NCBI RefSeq assembly: GCF_008704855.1
Contig: NZ_CP023691.1
Span: 1,178,001-1,242,000, forward strand
Origin: Streptomyces platensis
Lineage (GTDB): Bacteria > Actinomycetota > Actinomycetes > Streptomycetales > Streptomycetaceae
DNA: 64,000 nt
Direction of reading: 5' to 3'
The notes below the pieces were generated by a model. It searched no databases, was not told the DNA's origin, and saw nothing but the letters and a program-made list of their open reading frames with translations. Made by a program: the position numbers and the translations under genes. Each line of letters begins with the position of its first letter. The stretch's first letter is position 1. Shown piece by piece: positions 25,041 to 33,756 of this stretch.

Positions 25041-25357
25041 ATTTCCTTTTCCGGATTTCGAACCGCTACTTTCCGCAAGCATGCGGAAAGCGCAATTCTT
25101 AAGTCGCGATCAAGGCGCTAGGAGTGCCGCCCACCTCAACCTGACGCAGTTGATTGCGTCCTGGCCGTCCGGGGCAGGTGTCAGACAGTACAGCTCTGGT
25201 GTGGGCGAGGCAAATCGATTCAGCGGGACTCGCGGACGGCAACCGGCGTCTCTCATGCGGAACCGTCAGTTCTTATGACTTACGCTTCTGAACGGTGCGC
25301 CGTCCAGGACAGGTAGTGACGGCGGCCTGATGAATCTCCACCCCTGGGAGGCTTCCC
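25041..25357. other. Intergenic region between rrn promoters and crr
   Basis: No gene is seen. It must hold the crr promoter (plus strand) and perhaps distal rrn promoters. A Shine-Dalgarno GGGAGG sits before crr. I looked for the DasR operator (ACTGGTCTAGACCA type) that controls PTS genes in Streptomyces and did not find one here. Confidence 0.5.
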
Positions 25358-25807
25358 ATGACCACCGTGACGTCCCCTCTTGCCGGACGCGCCATCGGAC
25401 TCGCGGCTGTGCCCGACCCGGTGTTCTCCGGAGCGATGGTGGGTCCCGGTACCGCCATCGATCCGGTGCGTGAGCCGTCCGCCGCTGTTTCGCCCGTGGA
25501 CGGTGTCCTCGTATCGCTGCACCCGCATGCGTTCGTCGTCGTCGACTCCGAGGGGCACGGGGTGCTCACCCATCTCGGTATCGACACCGTGCAGCTCAAT
25601 GGCGAGGGCTTCGAGCTGCTCGTGAACAAGGGCGACACCGTGACCCGCGGCCAGGAGGTCGTGCGCTGGAACCCGGCCGCTGTGGAGCAGGCCGGGAAGT
25701 CGCCGGTGTGCCCGGTCGTCGCGCTGGAGGCCACTGCGGACTCGCTCGGCGAGGTGCGTGAGGACGGCGACGTCAAGGCGGGCGACCAGCTCTTCTCCTG
25801 GCAGTAG
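25358..25807 (+). CDS. crr: PTS glucose-type enzyme IIA (Crr)
   Basis: 149 residues. VLTHLGIDTVQLNGEGFELLV contains the phosphorylated active-site His, and DPVFSGAMVGPGTAIDP and SPVDGVLVSLHPHAF complete the EIIA-Glc fold. It passes phosphate from HPr to an EIIB sugar permease, in Streptomyces chiefly for N-acetylglucosamine. ATG 25358 follows GGGAGGCTTCCC. ptsI is 77 bp downstream on the same strand, the known crr-ptsI order; ptsH is elsewhere. Confidence 0.95.
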   Translation: MTTVTSPLAGRAIGLAAVPDPVFSGAMVGPGTAIDPVREPSAAVSPVDGVLVSLHPHAFVVVDSEGHGVLTHLGIDTVQLNGEGFELLVNKGDTVTRGQEVVRWNPAAVEQAGKSPVCPVVALEATADSLGEVREDGDVKAGDQLFSWQ

Positions 25808-25884
25808 CCGGAGGCTCGGCCCCACGGCAGGTACGACATCCATCGCGGCGGCCGCAGTCGTCGCATCAACCGGAGACGGGTTCA

Positions 25885-27555
25885 ATGGAGACAACGCTGC
25901 GAGGCGTCGGCGTCAGCCACGGTGTGGCGATCGGCGAGGTGCGGCATATGGGTACGGCGGTTCTCGAGCCGCCGGCCAAGCAGATTCCGGCGGACGAGGC
26001 GGAGCGCGAACAGGGGCGTGCCCGTCAGGCCGTGGAGGCTGTCGCTGCTGATCTGATGGCGCGGGGAAACCTGGCGGGCGGTGAGGCGCAGGCCGTGCTG
26101 GAGGCACAGGCCATGATGGCGCAGGACCCCGAGCTGATGGCGGATGTCGAGCGGCGGATCGCCGTGGGCAGCACCGCCGAGCGCGGTGTGTATGACGCGT
26201 TCGCCGCCTACCGGGCGCTGCTGGCGGGTGCCGGTGAGTACCTCGCGGGCCGGGTGGCCGACCTCGATGACGTACGGAACCGGATTGTCGCGCGGCTGCT
26301 GGGTGTGCCGATGCCGGGCGTGCCGGACAGCGATGAGCCGTATGTGCTGATCGCGCGGGATCTGGCGCCGGCCGACACCGCGCTGCTCGACCCGACGCTG
26401 GTGCTCGGGTTCGTGACCGAGGAGGGCGGGCCGACCAGCCACAGCGCGATTCTCGCGCGGGCGCTGGGGGTGCCGGCCATCGTGGCGCTGCCCGGTGCGG
26501 GTGAGCTCGTCGAGGGCACGGTCATCGCCGTCGACGGCAGCACCGGTGAGGTCTTTGTCGAGCCGGACGCCGAGAAGCGGGCGGCGCTGGAGCAGGCCGC
26601 GGCGGAGCGGAAGGCGGCGCTGGCGGCGTCGTCCGGTCCGGGTGCCACCTCCGACGGGCACAAAGTGCCGCTGCTGGCGAATGTCGGCGGGCCCGGTGAT
26701 GTGGCCGCCGCGGTCGAGGCCGGGGCCGAGGGTGTGGGCCTGTTCCGTACCGAGTTCCTCTTCCTGGACGACAGCAAGAATGCGCCGTCCGAGGAGAAGC
26801 AGGTCGATGCGTACCGCAAGGTGCTGGAGGCCTTCCCCGAGGGGCGGGTCGTGGTGCGGGTGCTCGACGCCGGGGCCGACAAGCCGCTGGACTTCCTGAC
26901 GCCGGCCGATGAGCCGAACCCCGCGCTGGGTGTGCGGGGTCTGCGGACGCTGCTCGACCACCCCGACGTGCTGCGTACCCAGCTGACGGCGCTGGCGAAG
27001 GCCGCCGAGGGGCTGCCGGTCTACCTCGAGGTCATGGCGCCGATGGTGGCGGACCGCATCGACGCCAAGGCATTCGCGGATGCCTGCCGGGAGGCCGGGC
27101 TTCGGGCGAAGTTCGGGGCGATGGTGGAGATTCCGTCGGCGGCGCTGCGGGCGCGGTCGATTCTGCAAGAGGTCGAGTTCCTTTCGCTGGGGACCAATGA
27201 CCTGGCGCAGTACACCTTCGCCGCTGACCGTCAGGTCGGGGCCGTCTCGCGGCTCCAGGACCCCTGGCAGCCGGCGCTGCTGGACCTCGTGGCGGCGTCC
27301 GCCGAGGCCGCGAAGGCCGAGGGCAAGAGCTGTGGTGTCTGTGGTGAGGCGGCCTCCGATCCGCTGTTGGCGTGTGTGCTGACGGGGCTCGGTGTCACCA
27401 GCCTTTCGATGGGTGCGGCGTCGATTCCGTATGTGCGCTCGACGCTGTCGAAGCACACGCTGGCGCAGTGTGAGCGGGCGGCGGCCGCGGCGCGTGCCGC
27501 GGATACCGCCGACGATGCGCGGGCCGCCGCGCAGGCGGTGCTCTCCGGGGAGTGA
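25885..27555 (+). CDS. ptsI: Phosphoenolpyruvate-protein phosphotransferase (Enzyme I)
   Basis: 556 residues, full length for Enzyme I. GGPTSHSAILARALGVPAIV carries the phosphoryl His; GVGLFRTEFLFLD and LSLGTNDLAQYTFAADR are the PEP-binding barrel motifs, and SCGVCGEAASDPLLACVLTGLG holds the catalytic Cys. It takes phosphate from PEP and gives it to HPr. Second gene of the crr-ptsI unit, ended by a hairpin at 27590. Confidence 0.97.
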   Translation: METTLRGVGVSHGVAIGEVRHMGTAVLEPPAKQIPADEAEREQGRARQAVEAVAADLMARGNLAGGEAQAVLEAQAMMAQDPELMADVERRIAVGSTAERGVYDAFAAYRALLAGAGEYLAGRVADLDDVRNRIVARLLGVPMPGVPDSDEPYVLIARDLAPADTALLDPTLVLGFVTEEGGPTSHSAILARALGVPAIVALPGAGELVEGTVIAVDGSTGEVFVEPDAEKRAALEQAAAERKAALAASSGPGATSDGHKVPLLANVGGPGDVAAAVEAGAEGVGLFRTEFLFLDDSKNAPSEEKQVDAYRKVLEAFPEGRVVVRVLDAGADKPLDFLTPADEPNPALGVRGLRTLLDHPDVLRTQLTALAKAAEGLPVYLEVMAPMVADRIDAKAFADACREAGLRAKFGAMVEIPSAALRARSILQEVEFLSLGTNDLAQYTFAADRQVGAVSRLQDPWQPALLDLVAASAEAAKAEGKSCGVCGEAASDPLLACVLTGLGVTSLSMGAASIPYVRSTLSKHTLAQCERAAAAARAADTADDARAAAQAVLSGE

Positions 27556-27589
27556 CCTCGCGCGGCGCGTGCGTCGCTCAGGAGTGTTG

Positions 27590-27623
27590 ATGGCCGTCCC
27601 GCCCTTTGTGGCGGGGCGGCCAT
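27590..27623. terminator. Terminator between ptsI and the convergent gene
   Basis: ATGGCCGTCCCGCC (27590-27603) pairs with GGCGGGGCGGCCAT (27610-27623) through 14 pairs including one G-U, with a CTTTGT loop. It lies 35 bases past the ptsI stop and 20 before the stop of the opposite gene. Confidence 0.8.
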
Positions 27624-27642
27624 GTTGCTGTGTGCGGGGCGG

Positions 27643-28560
27643 TCAGCTGTGGTGGTGGGGGTCGGGTGGGGGTGTGAGGGGAAGGCCGGGGGCGTAGTCG
27701 ACGCCGTGCTCGGGTGGGATCGGCTCGCCGGTGTCGGCGTCGGTGCAATAGGCGGTGAAGACCTCGGCGGCGCTGAGGGCGCGGGGCCAGGCGTCGCGGA
27801 AGGACCAGCCGCGGACCGTGTCGTGGGCGGGGCCGCCGGTGGTGTCGTGGCCGGTGGTGGTGCGGGAGACGATGCCGCCGGGGGTGCGCAGGGCGAAGCC
27901 GGCGGCGAGGACCGTGCAGAAGACGAGGGTGTCCGATTCGGCGAGCCGGCGGCGGGCGCCCTCCTGGGCGGTGGCATGCAGCACCGCCAGCAGGGACGGG
28001 TCTCCGGCCGCGACGGAGCAGACGAGGTGGTGGGTGCCGCTGCCGAGGGCTTCGAGGAGCTGTTGGAGGGCTTGGGTGGCGCGGGCGAACGCGGCGTGGG
28101 CGAGGTCTTCGCCGCACTCCGGGCAGTCGCCGGCGCGGGCCAGGACGGCGGAGGCGTGATCCCAGGTGGCCTGGCGGTCGGCTTCCTCGACGAGCAGCGG
28201 GAGCAGCCGGTTGAGCGGTTCGCCCTGGTAGGTCAACGTCGCGCCGGTGCGGGCGACTTCGGCGGTGTAGCGGCTGCGGCTGTCGGGGCGGTCGGGGTCG
28301 AGGGTGAGGTCGGCGCAGTATTTCTCGAAGGCGACCGGGTCGAAGAGGCTGAGGGTCGTGAGCACGCCCTGGGAGGCGAGGGTGCGCAGCAGGTTCTCCA
28401 TCTGCTGGAGGTAGCTGCGGTGGTCGTCGAACGGGAAGGTGCGGTAGCGGCTCATGGCGCGGAAGTCCTGCTCGTCGGCCAGGACGGCGGCGGCGCTGGG
28501 GACTTCGCGGCGGAGCCTGCGGCGGGCGGACTGGTCGGTGTACTTGGCTGTGGATGTCAT
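27643..28560 (-). CDS. Conserved hypothetical protein with a CxxC motif
   Basis: 305 residues, not recognised. It is soluble, with no membrane segment or signal peptide. CPEC in the middle (AGDCPECGEDLAHAAFARA) may bind metal, though only one Cys pair is evident. The C-terminal third (GGPAHDTVRGWSFRDAWPRALSAAEVFTAYCTDADTGEPIPPEHGVDY) is the best ordered part. ATG 28560 follows AGGGGGAGT. It is alone on its strand between ptsI and the acetoacetyl-CoA synthetase gene, and likely the same gene that follows ptsI in S. coelicolor. No function proposed. Confidence 0.7.
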   Translation of the reverse strand: MTSTAKYTDQSARRRLRREVPSAAAVLADEQDFRAMSRYRTFPFDDHRSYLQQMENLLRTLASQGVLTTLSLFDPVAFEKYCADLTLDPDRPDSRSRYTAEVARTGATLTYQGEPLNRLLPLLVEEADRQATWDHASAVLARAGDCPECGEDLAHAAFARATQALQQLLEALGSGTHHLVCSVAAGDPSLLAVLHATAQEGARRRLAESDTLVFCTVLAAGFALRTPGGIVSRTTTGHDTTGGPAHDTVRGWSFRDAWPRALSAAEVFTAYCTDADTGEPIPPEHGVDYAPGLPLTPPPDPHHHS

Positions 28561-28654
28561 GACTCCCCCTGGTGAGATGCGTCCGGCGCTGGGCGTGGGC
28601 CGGCCGGACGCCACTTGTCACTGAGAGTAATCGAGGGGTCTGACAATGCGGCCG

Positions 28655-28698
28655 GGCGCCGGACCGGAGGCCGTGCGGGCCTTCGGCGGTCCGGCGCC
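28655..28698 (-). terminator. Hairpin after acetoacetyl-CoA synthetase gene
   Basis: GGCGCCGGACC (28655-28665) pairs with GGTCCGGCGCC (28688-28698), 11 perfect pairs with a 22-base loop that can itself fold. It begins 9 bases beyond the stop at 28707. Confidence 0.65.
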
Positions 28699-28706
28699 GG
28701 GCGGGC

Positions 28707-30740
28707 CTATTGCGTGCGGTCGGTGGCGCGGTCGCGGGCCACCCGCTCGTAGAAGCGGAGCAGTTCGAGGTTGTCGACGGAGCCGGGGTTGACGGCCTTG
28801 TCGAGGGGGGTGCCCTGGAGGAGGCGTTTGACCGGGACCTCGATGCGCTTGCCGGTGAGGGTGTGCGGGACGCCGGGGGCTTCGATGATGTCGTCGGGGA
28901 CGTGCCGCGGGGAGAGCTGTTCGCGGATGGTGCGCTTGATGCGGTCGCGGAGGGCGTCGTCGAGGGTGGCGCCGGGGGCGAGGTGGACGAAGAGCGGCAT
29001 CCAGTAGCCGCCGTCGGGGAGTTCCAGGCCGATGACGAGGGACTCACGGATCTCGGGGAGCCGTTCGACCGCCTCGTAGATGTCGGCGGAGCCCATCCGG
29101 ACGCCCTGGCGGTTGAGGGTGGAGTCGGAGCGGCCGTGGATGATGACGCTGCCGCGGGGGGTGACGGTGATCCAGTCGCCGTGCCGCCAGACTCCGGGGT
29201 ACATGTCGAAGTAGCTGTCGTGGTAGCGGGTGCCCTCGGGGTCGTTCCAGAAGCGGGTGGGCATGGACGGCATGGGGTTGGTGACGACGAGTTCGCCGAC
29301 TTCGTCGATGACCGGTTTGCCCTGCGGGTCCCAGGCCTGTAGGTCGGTGCCGAGGCAGGGGGCCTGGAGTTCGCCGATGTGTACGGGGAGGGTGGGGACG
29401 GCGCCGGCGAAGCAGCTACAGACGTCGGTGCCGCCGCTGACGGAGGCGGTCCACAGGTCGGTGCCGCCCTCCGTGAAGGAGTCGTGCAGCCAGCGGAAGC
29501 CGTCCGGCGGGAGCGGGGAGCCGGTCGTCGCGACGCAGGTGATGGCGGAGAGGTCCAGGTCGCGGGCCGGGTGGATGCCTGCCTTGCGACAGGCCATGAC
29601 ATAGGCGGCCGAGGTGCCGAAGACGGTGGCGCGGGTGGTTTCGGCGACCCGCCACTGGGCCGAGATGTCGGGGTGGCCGGGGCTGCCGTCGTAGAGCACG
29701 ATCGTGGAGCCCACCAGGAGGCCGGCGACGAGGAAGTTCCACATCATCCAGCCGGTGGAGGTGTACCAGAAGAACCGGTCGTCGGGGCCGAGGTCGCAGT
29801 GCAGGCCGGTCTGCTTGAGGTGTTCGAGCAGGATGCCGCCCTGGGACTGGACGATGGCCTTGGGCAGGCCGGTGGTGCCGGAGGAGTACAGGACCCACAG
29901 CGGGTGGTCGAAGGGGACCTGTTCGAAGACCGGTTCGGTGTCGTTCGAGGTCAGGTCCGACCAGTTCACGGCGCCTTCGGGGGCGGGGGTGCCGAGCAGC
30001 GGGATGTGGACGACGGCGCGCAGGGTGGGCAGTTCGTTGCGGAGCTCGGCGACGGTGTCGCGGCGGTCGTGTTCCTTGCCGCCGTAGTGGTAACCGTCGA
30101 CGGTGAACAGCACGACCGGTTCGATCTGCTGGAAGCGGTCCAGCACGCTGCGGGCGCCGAAATCGGGGGCGCAGGAGGTCCACACGGCGCCGACCGCGGC
30201 GGTGGCGAGGAGAGCGACGACGGCCTGCGGGATGTTGGGGACGTAGGCGCTGACGCGGTCGCCGGGGCGGACGCCGAGGCGGCGGAGTTCGGCGGCCAGC
30301 GAGCCGACCTGGGCGCGCAGATCCGTCCAGGTGACGGGGGTGGGCTCATGGGTCTCATCGACGTACAGCAGCGCGGGCGCATCCGCGCGGGCCGGGTCCT
30401 CGGCGGCGCGCAGGGCGTGCTCGGCGTAGTTGAGGGTGGCGCCGGGGAACCAGCGGGCGCCGGGCATCGTGCGGTCGGCGAGGACGGTCTCGTACGGGGT
30501 GGCGAAGCGGACGTCGAACCACTCGGCGGTGGCCTGCCAGAAGGCGGGGAGGTCGCGGACGGACCACTGGTGCAGGTCGGCGTAGCTCCGCGCGGGGTCG
30601 CCGGGGGTGGGGGCGGGTGCGCCGTGGTGCGCGGCCGCCCAGGTGTGGAAGCGGGTGACCTGTGCGCCGGCAATGCGGTCCTGGCCTGGTTGCCAGAGCG
30701 GTTCCGGCTGGTGGGCGGACTGCGGTGCGGTGGTCATCAT
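28707..30740 (-). CDS. Acetoacetate-CoA ligase
   Basis: 677 residues, typical for acetoacetyl-CoA synthetase (about 650). The AMP-forming motif YSSGTTGLPKAIVQSQGG, the hinge GRSDSTLNRQGVRMGSADIY and the adenylation Lys in PHTLTGKRIEVPVKRLL are present. The N-terminal extra domain with WFPGATLNYAEHALR separates it from acetyl-CoA synthetase. It activates acetoacetate (or a similar 3-oxoacid) to its CoA ester. Two adjacent ATGs (30740 and 30737) follow GGGAGCCGC; the second has the better spacing. The open frame runs on upstream but loses codon bias, so longer starts are rejected. Confidence 0.93.
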   Translation of the reverse strand: MMTTAPQSAHQPEPLWQPGQDRIAGAQVTRFHTWAAAHHGAPAPTPGDPARSYADLHQWSVRDLPAFWQATAEWFDVRFATPYETVLADRTMPGARWFPGATLNYAEHALRAAEDPARADAPALLYVDETHEPTPVTWTDLRAQVGSLAAELRRLGVRPGDRVSAYVPNIPQAVVALLATAAVGAVWTSCAPDFGARSVLDRFQQIEPVVLFTVDGYHYGGKEHDRRDTVAELRNELPTLRAVVHIPLLGTPAPEGAVNWSDLTSNDTEPVFEQVPFDHPLWVLYSSGTTGLPKAIVQSQGGILLEHLKQTGLHCDLGPDDRFFWYTSTGWMMWNFLVAGLLVGSTIVLYDGSPGHPDISAQWRVAETTRATVFGTSAAYVMACRKAGIHPARDLDLSAITCVATTGSPLPPDGFRWLHDSFTEGGTDLWTASVSGGTDVCSCFAGAVPTLPVHIGELQAPCLGTDLQAWDPQGKPVIDEVGELVVTNPMPSMPTRFWNDPEGTRYHDSYFDMYPGVWRHGDWITVTPRGSVIIHGRSDSTLNRQGVRMGSADIYEAVERLPEIRESLVIGLELPDGGYWMPLFVHLAPGATLDDALRDRIKRTIREQLSPRHVPDDIIEAPGVPHTLTGKRIEVPVKRLLQGTPLDKAVNPGSVDNLELLRFYERVARDRATDRTQ

Positions 30741-31124
30741 GCGGCTCCCGGGCGATACGCGTGGTGGGCGTCGGGCGCGCACAGCGATGGGGGTCCCCCG
30801 GCCCAGTGGGTGGGCGTGTGCGCGTGACACGGCTTGCCTGGACGATGCCATGTGATCGACTTGTGCACCAGGGTGGACTCCCCACATTCGGGGGGTGGCG
30901 GATGTGGTGCCGCCAGGTGAGCGCGGGGCGGGCGGCGGGCCCACGGCAGGATTCGGCCATTGAGGGGCGTGCCCTGGGGCGGGCGCCGTGAGCCCGGTCC
31001 TCCAGGGGACGGCGGGACTTTGCGGACACGCCTTGGGCTGAGGGTGTCCGAGCGTGACCCGGCGCAGGTGAACGGCAGTTGAACGGTTCCCCTGCACCTG
31101 CCCGTCAATGGCAGGCTGACCGGC
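30741..31124. other. Intergenic region between divergent acetoacetyl-CoA synthetase and GH31 genes
   Basis: 384 bp. It contains GCAGGTG (31064-31070) and CACCTGC (31095-31101) as inverted arms 24 bases apart just before the GH31 gene, which could be an operator. No further gene is supported. Confidence 0.45.
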
Positions 31125-33530
31125 ATGGACGGGCGGGATCTGGTGCGGTCGGTACGGATGATCAGGGCGGTCGGGCCGGCGCAGGGGCTGCGGTCCGTGC
31201 GCTCGGCGTGGCGGGCACGGAGAGCGGATGCACGGGCGCTGCCGGGGCGCGGCGCGGAACGGGCGCGGGTCCCGGGGGCGGCGCTGAGCGCGGAGCCCCA
31301 ACCGGGCGGCGGGATGATCCATTTCGCGCGGTCGTCGCTGCGGGTGCGGGTTGCCTCGGGCGGTGCGGTGTTCTGCGGCTGGGACGGTGCCGAGCCGGAG
31401 CCCTCGTACGCACTGGCCGGGGCGTGTCCCGAAGTGGATGCGCGGGCGGTGCTGGAGCCCGATACGGAGGGCGGCTGGCGGGTGGTCTCCGAGCGGGTGC
31501 TGGTGGTGGTGTCCCGGCACGGCGCGGTGGAGGTGCGGACGCCCGGCGGGGCGGTGCTGCGGCGGGAGTTGCCGCCGCGCTGGTGGGACCGTACTGGTGA
31601 CGAGGGCGCGGACGGGCGCGCCGGGCGGGCGGAGGGGTGCGGCGGCTCGCGCTGGGTGCAGCGCTCGGAGGTGGCGGCCGACGCCCGGTTCTTCGGGCTG
31701 GGCGGCCGGGCGCACGGGCCGCGGCTGCGGGACGGGGCGTACCGGCTGTGGAACACCGATCCGGGCGGCACCTTCGGGCCGGGCGACGATCCGCTGTCGC
31801 TGACGATGCCGGTGCAGCTGGTGGTGGCGGACGCCGGTACGCATCTGGTCTTTCACGACAATTCCTGGGACGGCCGGGTCACCCTGCGCGAGGGCGCGGA
31901 GGGCGCGGGCTCGGGGCATGACCGGCCGGGCACCTGTGAGCTGCGGATGGACGGCGGGCCGCTGCGCTACTGGGTGCTGGCCGGGTCCCCGGCCCGGGTG
32001 CTTCAGGTCTGGACGGCGCTGACCGGTGCGCCCGCGCTGCCACCCCAGTGGGCGCTCGGGTATCAGCACGCCCGTTGGGGCTTCGGCGGAGAGGCGGAGG
32101 TGCGCCGGGTGGTGGCCGGCTACCAGGAGCGGGAACTGCCGCTGTCCGCCGTCCATTTGGACATCGACCATTACGACCGGCACCGGGTGTTCACGGTCGA
32201 CCGGCAGCGCTATCCGGACCTTCCGGGGCTGGCTCGGGAGTTGCGCGCGGACGGGGTGCGGCTGGTGTCGATCGTGGATCCGGCGGTGAAGGCCGAGCCG
32301 GGGGACGCGGTGTACGAGGGCGGGGCGGTGGCGGACGCCTTCGTACGGGACGCGAGGGGGCGCGAGGTGCGCGGGGTGGTGTGGCCGGGTGAGTCGGTGT
32401 ACCCCGACTTCACCGATGCGCGGGTGCGCAAGTGGTGGGGTGCGCTGTACGCGGAGCGGCTGTCGCAGGGCTTCGCGGGGTTCTGGCACGACATGAACGA
32501 GCCGGTCTCCTTCGCCGCGTTCGGGGAACGGACCCTGCCGCGCTCGGCACGGCATGCGCTGGAGGGGCGGGGCGGCGACCACCGGGAGGCGCACAACATC
32601 TACGGCCTGGCGATGGCCCGGGCCGGCTTCGAGGGGCTGTGTGAACTGCGGCCGGACGAGCGGCCGTTCCTCTTCTCGCGTTCGGGCTGGGCCGGGATGC
32701 AGCGCTACGGCGGCAGCTGGTCGGGCGATGTGGCAACGGGCTGGCCGGGGCTGCGGGCGTCGCTGTCGCTGGTGTTGGGGCTGGGGCTGTGCGGGGTCCC
32801 GTACAGCGGCCCCGATATCGGCGGGTACTCCGGGGTGCCGTGCCCCGAGCTGTATCTGCGGTGGTTCCAACTGGGCGCCTACCTGCCGCTGTTCCGCACC
32901 CATTCGGCGCTCGGGGCGGGGCGGCGGGAGCCCTGGGAATACGGGAGCGAGGTGCTCGGTCATGCCCGTACGGCGCTGCGTGAGCGGCAGCGGCTGCTGC
33001 CGTACTTCGAGACGCTGGGGCAGTTGGCGCGGCTGACCGGGGCGCCGTATGTCCGGCCGCTGTGGTGGAGCGCGCCAGGGGACCGGGCCCTACGGGACTG
33101 CGAGGACGCCTTCCTGTTGGGGGATGCGCTGCTGGTGGCGCCGGCGCTGGCGGCGGGGGTGACCCGGCGGCCGGTGCGGCTGCCGCGCGGCCGGTGGTAC
33201 GACACCGCCACCGGGCAGGCGTACGACGGTCCCGGGCAGGTGTGGGTGGAGGCGCCGCTGTCGCGGATTCCGGTGCTGGCGCGGGCCGGTGCGGTGCTGC
33301 CGGTGGCCGGGGCGGACGGCGGGACCGAGCTGGAGGTGTGGGCGCCGGTCGCCGGGCGCGGAGGCAGCGGGCTGGTGGTGCCGGACGCCGGGGACGGCTG
33401 GCAGCGGCCGACGGTGGAGCGCTTCACCTCGCGGCGCTCGGGCGGCCGGGTGGTCGTGGAGCGGCGGGACGGGGGCGCGGTGGGGTATCCGGTGCGGGTG
33501 CGGGGGCTGGATGACGGGGTGGAGGGGTAG
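31125..33530 (+). CDS. Glycoside hydrolase family 31 (alpha-glycosidase)
   Basis: 801 residues. The nucleophile region GFWHDMNEPVSF (D of HDMNE) and SWSGDVATGWPGLRASLSLVLGLGLCGVPYSGPDIGGYSG are clear GH31 motifs; LDIDHYDRHRVFTVD is the family upstream strand. An N-terminal beta-sandwich precedes the barrel and a short C-terminal beta domain follows. There is no signal peptide, so it acts on an imported alpha-glucoside or xyloside in the cytoplasm; the substrate is not predictable. The N-terminal 60 residues are Arg/Ala-rich and poorly conserved-looking, so the true start may be later (for instance near MIHFARSS). The ribosome site before ATG 31125 is weak. Confidence 0.9.
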   Translation: MDGRDLVRSVRMIRAVGPAQGLRSVRSAWRARRADARALPGRGAERARVPGAALSAEPQPGGGMIHFARSSLRVRVASGGAVFCGWDGAEPEPSYALAGACPEVDARAVLEPDTEGGWRVVSERVLVVVSRHGAVEVRTPGGAVLRRELPPRWWDRTGDEGADGRAGRAEGCGGSRWVQRSEVAADARFFGLGGRAHGPRLRDGAYRLWNTDPGGTFGPGDDPLSLTMPVQLVVADAGTHLVFHDNSWDGRVTLREGAEGAGSGHDRPGTCELRMDGGPLRYWVLAGSPARVLQVWTALTGAPALPPQWALGYQHARWGFGGEAEVRRVVAGYQERELPLSAVHLDIDHYDRHRVFTVDRQRYPDLPGLARELRADGVRLVSIVDPAVKAEPGDAVYEGGAVADAFVRDARGREVRGVVWPGESVYPDFTDARVRKWWGALYAERLSQGFAGFWHDMNEPVSFAAFGERTLPRSARHALEGRGGDHREAHNIYGLAMARAGFEGLCELRPDERPFLFSRSGWAGMQRYGGSWSGDVATGWPGLRASLSLVLGLGLCGVPYSGPDIGGYSGVPCPELYLRWFQLGAYLPLFRTHSALGAGRREPWEYGSEVLGHARTALRERQRLLPYFETLGQLARLTGAPYVRPLWWSAPGDRALRDCEDAFLLGDALLVAPALAAGVTRRPVRLPRGRWYDTATGQAYDGPGQVWVEAPLSRIPVLARAGAVLPVAGADGGTELEVWAPVAGRGGSGLVVPDAGDGWQRPTVERFTSRRSGGRVVVERRDGGAVGYPVRVRGLDDGVEG

Positions 33531-33576
33531 CGGGGCGGGGGTGTGGGTGGGCGCGCGGGCGGGGTGCGTGGCTGCG

Positions 33577-33616
33577 CGGGCAGGCGGGCAGGCGGGCAGG
33601 CGGGCAGGCGGGCAGG
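33577..33616 (+). repeat. Five tandem copies of an 8-bp repeat
   Basis: CGGGCAGG is repeated five times without interruption just after the GH31 gene. Downstream (about 33640-33720) G/T-rich repeats built on GCGTGGTGGGAGG follow. It is simple-sequence DNA likely prone to slippage; no function proposed. Confidence 0.85.
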
Positions 33617-33756
33617 GGAGGCTTCGCAGGGGCGGTGGCCGCGGTGTGTGGTGGGTCGGCGGTGTGGTGGGAGGCCTGCGTGGTGGGCCGGGTGCGTGGT
33701 GGGAGGCGTGCGTGGTGGGGCTTCCTCTGCGGCTGCCGGGCTGGTAGACGAGGGCC

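Noticed and set aside
25280..25357. DasR operator before crr
   Set aside because: No sequence close to ACTGGTCTAGACCA was found between the rrn promoters and crr.
28707..32963. A 1418-codon minus-strand frame covering acetoacetyl-CoA synthetase and the GH31 region
   Set aside because: Only the part from 30740 has protein motifs and a ribosome site; the rest is antisense to the GH31 gene.
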